A stretch of 5,960 nt of DNA from Flavobacteriaceae bacterium. Lineage in GTDB: Bacteria; Bacteroidota; Bacteroidia; Flavobacteriales; Flavobacteriaceae. The DNA lies in contig DOIV01000255.1 of NCBI GenBank assembly GCA_003511845.1, forward strand, positions 8,318 through 14,277. Reading direction: 5' to 3'. Each line of letters opens with the position of its first letter. Position 1 is the stretch's first letter. Position numbers and translations under genes: made by a program. Below the pieces are notes generated by a model. The model saw only the letters and a list, made by a program, of their open reading frames with translations, was not told the origin of the DNA and ran no database searches. This document shows positions 1 through 5,273 of this stretch, in pieces.

Positions 1-67
1 TAAACTTGAAATGTAGAAGGATTTTGCATGAAATTATTTTGCATAAATGTAATAAAAAATTAGATTC

Positions 68-108
68 AATATTATAAATACTATTTTGTACTTTTGGTAA
101 ATAATATT
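68..108. repeat. Inverted repeat flanking the toxin-antitoxin promoter
   Basis: AATATTAT at 68-75 is matched exactly by its reverse complement ATAATATT at 101-108. The two arms bracket the predicted -7 box at 89-96. The hexamer ATTCAA also occurs directly at 64-69 and 106-111. Toxin-antitoxin modules usually repress themselves through antitoxin binding to repeats over the promoter, so this is a candidate operator. The arms contain only A and T in A+T-rich DNA, so a chance match is quite possible. Confidence 0.3.
89..96 (+). promoter_or_regulatory. Putative Bacteroidota -7 box for the toxin-antitoxin operon
   Basis: TACTTTTG fits the Bacteroidota -7 consensus TAnnTTTG. It lies 17 bp before the ATG at 114, which would give a short leader of about 10 nt. 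No convincing -33 TTTG/TTG element is seen at the expected distance of about 19-21 bp, so the assignment rests on the -7 box and its position. The rest of 1-113 carries no gene. Its one visible repeat is ATTTTGCAT, which occurs at 21-29 and again at 36-44. Confidence 0.4.
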
Positions 109-113
109 CAACT

Positions 114-785
114 ATGAATTTTGAAAATAAACCAAAGTTAGGATTAGGAATTTATACTGCAAGTGAAATTGCACAAATTCTTCGCGTGCCTTATAGAAAA
201 GTTTATACATGGATGAATAAATATTGGGATGGAAAACTAGGAAAAGAATTTGGTTCAAAATATTCTTGGCAAATCGACGGAACTCGTGCAGTAAGCTTCC
301 ATACATTTATTGAATTTTATGTAATGATGCGTTTTTCTGAAGCTGGAGTTAAACCTAAACAAGTTCTTCAAGCTCATTCAGAGCTGGTTAAAATGTATAA
401 TACAGCCTTCCCTTTTGCACATAAAGAAGTATTAGAAGGTATTAAATGTGATGGAAAGCATATTTTTTTAGAAACACAAAAAGGGATTATTGAATTGAAT
501 GGGACAAAACAATTCAACCTTACAATTATTCAAATGTTTTTTGTAAACCTTGATTTTGATAATGATAATTTAGCCTCACGATTTTGGCCTATGGGTAAGA
601 AAAAATCTATTCTTGTAGATCCTGAACGTAGATTTGGTCATCCTGTTATTGACGGTAAAAATATTTTTCCAGAAGTAATTTATAATCACCATAAGGCTGG
701 TGACCCGATTAAATACATTGCTCATATTTATGAATTATCTGAGGCTGAAGTAAATCATGCCTTAGAATATTGTGATGCGGCATGA
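114..785 (+). CDS. VapB45-like antitoxin (MerR-like HTH + DUF433)
   Basis: Putative DNA-binding antitoxin of 223 aa. The N-terminal part (about residues 12-90) reads as a MerR-like helix-turn-helix: a 'YTASEIAQILRVPYRKVYTWM' type recognition segment, then a FIEFYVMMRF helix and an 'AGVKPKQVLQAH' helix. Residues about 165-220 match the DUF433 pattern, with 'ILVDPERRFGHPVIDG', 'IYNHHKAGDPI' and a final helix 'LSEAEVNHALEY' that resembles a second small HTH. The middle (about 95-160) is not assigned. DUF433 proteins are known as antitoxins paired with PIN-like toxins, and the size and layout resemble mycobacterial VapB45. The stop overlaps the start of the next gene (ATGA, 782-785), which points to translational coupling and supports the pairing. 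The start at 114 is the first ATG of the frame after a TAnnTTTG box; no Shine-Dalgarno is visible, as is normal in Bacteroidota. Likely role: neutralise the toxin and repress the operon. Family recognition is by eye, without a profile search. Confidence 0.8.
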   Translation: MNFENKPKLGLGIYTASEIAQILRVPYRKVYTWMNKYWDGKLGKEFGSKYSWQIDGTRAVSFHTFIEFYVMMRFSEAGVKPKQVLQAHSELVKMYNTAFPFAHKEVLEGIKCDGKHIFLETQKGIIELNGTKQFNLTIIQMFFVNLDFDNDNLASRFWPMGKKKSILVDPERRFGHPVIDGKNIFPEVIYNHHKAGDPIKYIAHIYELSEAEVNHALEYCDAA

Positions 786-1198
786 TTATTTACTTTGATG
801 AAAATATGCCCAAACATTTAGCTCTTGGCTTTCAAACTATTCAATTTCCTGAGGGGATAAAAACAGGTCAAGATATAAATGTTCAGTTTTTACCTGAAAG
901 ATTCGAGTATGGTAGTAAAGATATTGATTGGATTCCTCTTGTTGGGAAAGAAGGAAGTTGTGTAATAACTCAAGATATTAAAATTTCTAGAAGAAAAGAT
1001 GAGTTAGAACTTTATCGGAAAAATAATGTAGGGATGTTTTTTCTAAAAGGACCAAGTAAAAAAAAGGGACTGAGTATTTGGCAAATGAATCAAGCCCTAT
1101 CAAAAAACTGGACAGAAATCTGTCGCATTGCAATTGAAGAAAAAAGACCTTTTGGTTACATTTTTAGTCTTAATGGAAAAATGATAAAACTAAAATAG
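782..1198 (+). CDS. VapC45-like PIN-domain toxin (putative ribonuclease)
   Basis: Putative Mg2+-dependent RNase toxin of 138 aa. It opens with 'IYFDENMPKHLALGF', the PIN-like (DUF5615/Mut7-C related) signature with acidic D6 and E7. Next come 'GSKDIDWIPLVGKEG' (D47, D49) and 'VITQDIKISRRKDE' (D65), then 'YRKNNVGMFFL'. The conserved tail 'PFGYIFSLNGKMIKL' is usual for this subgroup. D6, D49 and D65 are the most likely metal-binding carboxylates, by analogy with PIN nucleases. The start overlaps the antitoxin stop by 4 bp, a classic coupled arrangement with antitoxin first. The length is typical of VapC45-type proteins. No truncation or lost acidic residue is seen, so it should be active. The RNA target cannot be predicted. 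It is convergent with the ZIP transporter gene, with 42 bp between the two stops. Confidence 0.78.
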   Translation: MIIYFDENMPKHLALGFQTIQFPEGIKTGQDINVQFLPERFEYGSKDIDWIPLVGKEGSCVITQDIKISRRKDELELYRKNNVGMFFLKGPSKKKGLSIWQMNQALSKNWTEICRIAIEEKRPFGYIFSLNGKMIKLK

Positions 1199-1240
1199 AT
1201 AGAAAATTTTTCTTTATAACTTATTTCTTCTTTGGCTTTT
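1199..1240. other. Convergent intergenic gap
   Basis: These 42 bp separate the stop of the PIN toxin (plus strand) from the stop of the ZIP gene (minus strand). They contain the A/T palindrome AGAAAATTTTTCT (1201-1213), whose arms meet with one base between them. It cannot form a normal hairpin loop without opening several pairs, and it has no G+C core. No convincing intrinsic terminator is visible for either gene. Confidence 0.4.
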
Positions 1241-2059
1241 CTACCCCAACCCTACATCCATACTCATCATAATAATAAAACCTAAAATAAAGCCCATGGT
1301 GGCGATATCTGTATATTTATCTTGTTGAGTTTCTGGTATTACTTCTTCTACTACTACAAAAATCATGGCACCAGCAGCAAATGCTAATGCATAAGGTAAA
1401 ATAGGTTGAAAAGAAAGTACTGCCCAAGCTCCTAATACAGCTGCAATGGGTTCTACTACAGCTGAGAGTTGTCCGTACCAAAAACTTTTAAATCGGCTAA
1501 CACCCTGTCTTCTCAAGGGCATGGCTACTGCAAACCCTTCTGGGAAATTTTGAAGCCCGATACCAATAGCTAAGGCAACAGCTCCGCCTATGGTAGCACC
1601 GTCAAAACCTGCAGCAACACCACCAAAAAGCACCCCAACCGCCAAACCTTCAGGAATATTATGCATGGTAATTGCCAATACCAATAATGTTGTTTTATGC
1701 CAAGGTGTCTTTACACCTTCGGCCTCTTTAAAATTGACATGCAAATGTGGTAATACTTTATCTAAACCGAATAAGAAAAGTGCACCGAAAAAAAAGCCAA
1801 CGACGGCAGGAATCACTTTTACAAAGCCTTCGCCTTTACTCATTTCTATGGCAGGGTTTAATAAACTCCAAAAACTAGCAGCCACCATGACACCTCCTGT
1901 AAAACCTAACATCCCGTCAAATAGAGCCCTATTCATAGATTTAAAAAAGAAAACCAATGAAGCTCCTAACGCTGTTAAACCCCAGGTGAATAGCGTTGCA
2001 TAAAATGCTGCTAAAATAGGATCGATACTTTCTAAATATGTAATTATTTGATCTAACAT
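1241..2059 (-). CDS. ZIP family metal transporter (GufA type)
   Basis: Inner membrane divalent metal transporter (Zn2+, Mn2+ or Fe2+) of 272 aa, the usual size for bacterial ZIPs. About eight membrane segments are visible, near residues 18-40, 50-68, 81-100, 124-143, 158-180, 195-215, 220-240 and 252-270. TM4 carries 'HNIPEG' (H133, N134, E137) and TM5 'QNFPEG' (Q170, N171, E174), the paired metal-site motifs. TM6 has E203 in 'VVEPIAA' and TM7 has 'VVEEVIPE'. A short 'PHLH' loop follows TM3. By analogy with BbZIP, H133, E137, Q170 and E174 form the M1 site and N134, N171 and E203 belong to M2; the M2 Asp of BbZIP is Asn171 here. The frame is open upstream to a TTG at 2095, but ATG at 2059 is preferred: the 12 extra residues are polar and do not fit a ZIP N terminus. 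It lies 74 bp downstream of the metal-sensing repressor gene on the same strand, so it is probably the second gene of that operon. The ion is not fixed by sequence; the regulator favours Mn or Fe. Confidence 0.9.
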   Translation of the reverse strand: MLDQIITYLESIDPILAAFYATLFTWGLTALGASLVFFFKSMNRALFDGMLGFTGGVMVAASFWSLLNPAIEMSKGEGFVKVIPAVVGFFFGALFLFGLDKVLPHLHVNFKEAEGVKTPWHKTTLLVLAITMHNIPEGLAVGVLFGGVAAGFDGATIGGAVALAIGIGLQNFPEGFAVAMPLRRQGVSRFKSFWYGQLSAVVEPIAAVLGAWAVLSFQPILPYALAFAAGAMIFVVVEEVIPETQQDKYTDIATMGFILGFIIMMSMDVGLG

Positions 2060-2084
2060 AGTATTTTTTCTTTGAAAATAATTT

Positions 2085-2115
2085 CCAAATTCCAAAAGTT
2101 ACGTTTGGTGTTTGG
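2085..2115. repeat. Hairpin in the repressor-transporter gap
   Basis: The left arm CCAAATTCCAAA (2085-2096) pairs with the right arm TTTGGTGTTTGG (2104-2115) around a 7-base loop. Two 5-bp blocks are perfect, with a 2-base poorly paired step between them. In the mRNA (minus strand) the 3' arm is followed by AAATTATTTTC, not a U run, so it is not a standard terminator. It sits 26 bp before the transporter start and may affect mRNA processing, stability or relative expression of the two genes. Confidence 0.5.
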
Positions 2116-2131
2116 TATTTGAAATTTGTTT
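2104..2131. repeat. Four 7-bp TTTG-type repeat units
   Basis: Four consecutive heptads each begin with TTTG: TTTGGTG, TTTGGTA, TTTGAAA and TTTGTTT. On the other strand, 2083-2096 reads as two TTTGGAA heptads, which form the opposite arm of the hairpin. Short heptad arrays of this look are, from memory, common between genes in flavobacteria. Their role is unknown. Confidence 0.45.
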
Positions 2132-2133
2132 TT

Positions 2134-2790
2134 TTATATTTCTTTTACTAATAAATTATTTGCCACATTTTCGGTTATCATTAACTCTTTCTTACCTATT
2201 TTAACCAATATTGATTTATCAAAGGGTTCAATAGCAATTACTTTTATAGTAGAGCCAATGGAAATGCTTTTTTTATCTAAATACCTTAAAAAATCATCTG
2301 ATGAGTCTTTGATTGTTACCAATATGCCTTGTTGAGTTTCTTTTAAGTTTGATAATTTTATCTTTTCTTGCTTGGCGATGTTGCCATCCTTATCGGGGAT
2401 AGGGTCTCCATGCGGATCAACTTTAGGAAATCCTAAATAAGCATCTAAACGATTAATAAGTTCGTCTGATTGAATATGCTCTAACTGTTCTGCAATGTCA
2501 TGTACTTCATCCCAAGAAAAATTGAGTTTATTGACTAAAAATGACTCCCATAAACGATGCTTTCTTATCACTGAAATAGCAATTTCTTTTCCTTTAGCTG
2601 AAAGTAACGCTCCTTTATACTTTTTATAAATAACCAAGCGTTTTTCTGCCAATTTTTGTAGCATATCTGTAACTGAAGAAGCTTTAGTATCCATCTTTTC
2701 TGCAACAGCATTGGTACTTACACCATTAGATTGAAGTTTTTCAATATGGTAAATAGCTTTTAAATAATTTTCTTCAGAAAAACTTAACAT
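2134..2790 (-). CDS. DtxR/MntR-family metal-dependent transcriptional repressor
   Basis: Cytoplasmic metal-sensing repressor of 218 aa, the three-domain DtxR/IdeR length. Residues 1-65 are the winged helix-turn-helix ('SEENYLKAIYHIEKL', 'VSTNAVAEKMDTKASSVTDMLQKL', then the wing 'IYKKYKGALLSAKG'). Residues about 66-125 are the dimerisation and metal domain, with 'IRKHRLWESFL' and 'VHDIAEQLEHIQSDELINRLD'. 'FPKVDPHGDPIP' leads into a C-terminal FeoA/SH3-like domain (about 145-215). Against DtxR, H78, E82 and H97 match ancillary-site H79, E83 and H98. E101, E104 and H105 match primary-site C102, E105 and H106. N8 stands where DtxR has Met10 and MntR has Asp8. Glu in place of the DtxR Cys is the MntR-like state and hints at Mn2+, but Fe2+ cannot be excluded. 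The ATG at 2790 gives the normal N terminus. The gene is divergent from a TonB-dependent receptor with a palindromic operator candidate between them, and is followed by a ZIP transporter. It likely represses both directions when metal is plentiful. Confidence 0.9.
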   Translation of the reverse strand: MLSFSEENYLKAIYHIEKLQSNGVSTNAVAEKMDTKASSVTDMLQKLAEKRLVIYKKYKGALLSAKGKEIAISVIRKHRLWESFLVNKLNFSWDEVHDIAEQLEHIQSDELINRLDAYLGFPKVDPHGDPIPDKDGNIAKQEKIKLSNLKETQQGILVTIKDSSDDFLRYLDKKSISIGSTIKVIAIEPFDKSILVKIGKKELMITENVANNLLVKEI

Positions 2791-2809
2791 CTGTGAGTTT
2801 TAGACATCA

Positions 2810-2840
2810 CAAAGATACGTTTTTTATTTTTAACAACAAA
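2810..2840 (-). promoter_or_regulatory. Promoter of the repressor-ZIP operon
   Basis: On the minus strand, TATCTTTG (2817 down to 2810) matches the Bacteroidota -7 box TAnnTTTG. TTTG (2840 down to 2837) matches the -33 element, with 19 bp between them, which is the expected spacing. The -7 box ends 19 bp before the ATG at 2790, giving a leader of about 12 nt. Both elements match fully, so this is the best-supported promoter in the window. Confidence 0.65.
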
Positions 2841-2842
2841 TA

Positions 2843-2858
2843 TTTAGTTATATCTAAA
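2843..2858. promoter_or_regulatory. Palindromic operator candidate for the DtxR-family repressor
   Basis: TTTAGTTATATCTAAA is a 16-bp near-perfect palindrome: 14 of 16 positions are symmetric, and only the pair 2848/2853 breaks it. The TTTAG...CTAAA frame resembles DtxR-family operators, such as the TTAGG...CCTAA core of DtxR boxes. It contains the -33 region of the receptor promoter and begins 3 bp from the -33 element of the repressor promoter. A dimer bound here could block both directions at once. The sequence and symmetry are direct observations; binding by the neighbouring repressor is inferred. Confidence 0.55.
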
Positions 2859-2874
2859 AATATATTTATATTTG
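2844..2874 (+). promoter_or_regulatory. Promoter of the TonB-dependent receptor gene
   Basis: TATATTTG (2867-2874) is a full match to the Bacteroidota -7 box TAnnTTTG. The -33 element is imperfect: TTAG at 2844-2847 lies 19 bp upstream, inside the palindromic operator. The predicted transcript start is near 2881, giving a leader of about 33 nt before the ATG at 2914. TATTTAT (2863-2869) and ATAAATA (2876-2882) form a further small inverted repeat around the end of the -7 box, of uncertain meaning in this A+T-rich stretch. Confidence 0.55.
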
Positions 2875-2913
2875 CATAAATAAATATTACAATAATCATA
2901 AAAAAACATTACA

Positions 2914-5226
2914 ATGAAGAAATTACTTATTACAATAATATCTATATTATCCTTTAGCTTGTCATACGCTCAAACCATAATTAAAGGAACTATAAATGAC
3001 GGAAAAAACTCCTTACCATTTGCATCTGTAATCATTAAAGGCACAGAAAATGGTGTTGACGCTAATGAAGATGGACACTACCAAATAGAAACTCTTAAAA
3101 AAGGAAAAATTACTTTAATAGCTTCATTTGTAGGGCATTTATCCGATAAGAAAACAATTACTATCACAGGTTCTAACCAAGAAATAACCGTAAATTTTAA
3201 ACTTATTGAACATGCTGAAATTCTAGATCAAGTTACCGTTACAGGTACAAGAACGGATAAAAGAAGAACAAATAGTGCTGTAATTGTAAATGTAATTAAC
3301 AGTACAACCTTAGATAATGTACAGGCATGTACCTTAGCTGAAGGTTTAAAATTTCAAACGGGTTTACGTGTAGAAACCGATTGCCAAACGTGTAATTATA
3401 CACAATTACGGATGAATGGTTTGGCTGGAGGTTATTCTCAAATTCTGATTAATGGCCGTCCAATTTTTAGTCCGCTAACGGGTTTATACGGTTTAGAACA
3501 AATTCCTGCCAATATGATTGATAGAATTGAAGTGGTTCGTGGTGGTGGTTCTGCATTGTATGGATCGAGTGCCATTGGTGGTACGGTAAATGTAATTACA
3601 AAAATTCCGAAGCGAAGTAATTATGAAATTGGCTATACTTATCAAAATACGGATGGTATGAACGATCATATCATTACAGGTAATGCAACCGTAGTCAATG
3701 AAGAAGGTAATGCAGGAGCTTCCTTTTTCGTAAACAATAGAAATAGAGGTTTGTATGATGCTAATGGCGATAATTTTTCTGAATTAACGCAATTAAAAAA
3801 TAATTCTTTTGGTACGAATGTTTTCTTTTTACCTACCGATAATCAAAAAATAGAAATAAATTTCAGTAAGATGAACGAATACCGCTATGGCGGAGAAATG
3901 GTGAAAAAAGCACCTCATTTTACATTACAATCTGAAGAACGAACACATGATGTTTATGTAGGTAATATTGATTATCAAATTAATTTTAATGATGATAAAA
4001 GTTCAATTATCACCTATGTAGCAGCACAATATACAGGTAGAGATCATTATACGGGAGTTTTTCCTGATGAAGCTTCAGAAATTCAAAATCATTTAGAAAA
4101 CCCTCCTTATGGAACTTCAGAAACAACAACTTTTCAAGGTGGTGTGCAATTCAATCATAAAGTTGAAGAATTTTTAAAAGGGAATAATGTGTTTACTATT
4201 GGCGGAGAATTTGTTCAAGATGATGTTTTTGATGTGATAGAAGCCTATAATTACAAAATAGATCAACTAACACAAAATACAGGGCTCTTTTTTCAAAGTG
4301 ATTGGGAAATTACCGAAAAAATAAATCTTTTATCAGGTGTCCGCTTAGACAAGCATAATTTGTTAGATAAAGTGATTGCAAGCCCAAAAATTTCTGCTTT
4401 AGTGAAACCTTTTGAAAATGCTCAGTTAAGAGCTACTTGGGGTACTGGTTTTAGAGCTCCACAAGCATTTGATACCGATTTACATATCGCTTTTGCTGGA
4501 GGGGGAATTTCTAGAATATCTTTGTCTGACGGATTAATAGAAGAACGCTCTAACAGTTATAACCTTTCTTTTAATTACGATAAACCTACCGAACATTATA
4601 TTTATGGATTTACAGTAGAAGGATTTTATACTCATTTAAAGGATGCTTTTTATTTACATCCGATAGGTGAAGATAATTTTGGAGAACTTTTTGAGAAACG
4701 TAATGGAGACGGAGCAACAGTAAAAGGATTAACGGTAGAAGCACGCTTAAATTACGATCAAATACTTCAATTTGAAACTGGTTTTACCTTACAATCAAGT
4801 TTATTTGATACAGCAGTTGAAAATTCTGATGTTTTAGAAGCAAAACGTGAATTTTTAAGAACACCTAATGATTATGGATATGCAACATTGACATATACTC
4901 CCAATAAGAAATTTACTACAGCTTTAAACTATGTATACACTGGCAAAATGGACTTATTACATATGGCAGGAGCACCAGAATTACCAACAGGTGATGTTTA
5001 CTTAAAATCTTCATCATTCTCTGAATTAGGCATAAAATCTAGTTACACATTTGACATGAAAAAGCTAAAAACAGGCATTCAAGTCTTTGGAGGTGTTAAA
5101 AATATTTTTGATGCTTATCAAACCAATTTTGATACTGGTAAAAATAGAGATAGTGATTTTATCTACGGCCCTAGCTCACCAAGAACTATTTTTGTGGGAC
5201 TTAAATTTGGATCGGATTTATTATAG
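2914..5226 (+). CDS. TonB-dependent outer membrane receptor, probable metal uptake
   Basis: Outer membrane active-transport receptor of 770 aa, energised by TonB-ExbBD. Residues 1-19 are a signal peptide (MKK, hydrophobic core, SYA|Q cleavage). Residues about 22-97 form a carboxypeptidase-regulatory-like domain ('IIKGTINDGKNSLPFASVIIKGT', 'GVDANEDGHYQIE'). 'DQVTVTGTRTDK' leads into the plug (about 117-230), with 'QLRMNGLAGGYSQILINGRP', 'GLEQIPANMIDRIEVVRGG' and 'SALYGSSAIGGTVNVITK'. The rest is a beta-barrel ending in 'TIFVGLKF' plus a short tail. The plug holds three cysteines, C139, C157 and C160, the last two as DCQTCN. At 770 aa and with no SusD partner, it is not a SusC glycan receptor; the family is usually labelled ferrienterochelin/colicin-type. 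The divergent DtxR-type repressor and ZIP transporter point to a metal ion or metal complex as substrate (Fe, Mn or Zn), but sequence alone does not choose. It may be co-transcribed with the aminotransferase-fold gene 47 bp downstream. ATG 2914 is fixed by the signal peptide. Confidence 0.9.
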   Translation: MKKLLITIISILSFSLSYAQTIIKGTINDGKNSLPFASVIIKGTENGVDANEDGHYQIETLKKGKITLIASFVGHLSDKKTITITGSNQEITVNFKLIEHAEILDQVTVTGTRTDKRRTNSAVIVNVINSTTLDNVQACTLAEGLKFQTGLRVETDCQTCNYTQLRMNGLAGGYSQILINGRPIFSPLTGLYGLEQIPANMIDRIEVVRGGGSALYGSSAIGGTVNVITKIPKRSNYEIGYTYQNTDGMNDHIITGNATVVNEEGNAGASFFVNNRNRGLYDANGDNFSELTQLKNNSFGTNVFFLPTDNQKIEINFSKMNEYRYGGEMVKKAPHFTLQSEERTHDVYVGNIDYQINFNDDKSSIITYVAAQYTGRDHYTGVFPDEASEIQNHLENPPYGTSETTTFQGGVQFNHKVEEFLKGNNVFTIGGEFVQDDVFDVIEAYNYKIDQLTQNTGLFFQSDWEITEKINLLSGVRLDKHNLLDKVIASPKISALVKPFENAQLRATWGTGFRAPQAFDTDLHIAFAGGGISRISLSDGLIEERSNSYNLSFNYDKPTEHYIYGFTVEGFYTHLKDAFYLHPIGEDNFGELFEKRNGDGATVKGLTVEARLNYDQILQFETGFTLQSSLFDTAVENSDVLEAKREFLRTPNDYGYATLTYTPNKKFTTALNYVYTGKMDLLHMAGAPELPTGDVYLKSSSFSELGIKSSYTFDMKKLKTGIQVFGGVKNIFDAYQTNFDTGKNRDSDFIYGPSSPRTIFVGLKFGSDLL

Positions 5227-5273
5227 ATTATTTTGGAGACAATATACTCTCTTTGAATTCTAAATAACTAACC
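5227..5273 (+). other. Gap between receptor and aminotransferase genes
   Basis: This 47-bp gap has no G+C-rich hairpin with a T run and no TAnnTTTG box. Read-through from the receptor gene is therefore plausible. An in-frame TAA at 5265-5267 bars any start of the next gene upstream of the ATG at 5274. Confidence 0.4.

Noticed and set aside
38..48. TTTGCATAAAT shared with the receptor promoter at 2871-2881, as a common regulatory site
   Set aside because: In the receptor promoter it overlaps the end of the -7 box. At 38-48 there is no TA at the right distance, and the match is A+T-rich, so coincidence is the better explanation.
112..306. Minus-strand open frame of 64 codons opposite the antitoxin gene
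   Set aside because: It lies fully antisense to a well-supported gene, shows no recognisable domain, and has a composition typical of A+T-rich shadow frames.
1201..1213. AGAAAATTTTTCT as a bidirectional terminator
   Set aside because: The arms meet with a single base between them and contain almost only A-T pairs, so a stable hairpin is unlikely.
1590..2003. Plus-strand open frame of 137 codons opposite the ZIP gene
   Set aside because: It is the antisense reading of conserved membrane segments, rich in Pro, Lys, Thr and Ala with no known pattern; the ZIP reading explains the sequence.
2060..2095. Upstream start (TTG at 2095) for the ZIP transporter
   Set aside because: It would add 12 polar residues not expected at a ZIP N terminus, begins inside the hairpin repeat, and a normal ATG is present at 2059.
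2126..2335. Plus-strand open frame of 69 codons opposite the repressor's C-terminal part
   Set aside because: It is antisense to the SH3-like domain coding region and has no independent promoter or domain.
2914..5226. SusC-type glycan receptor
   Set aside because: The protein is shorter than SusC proteins, no SusD gene follows, and the neighbours are metal genes.
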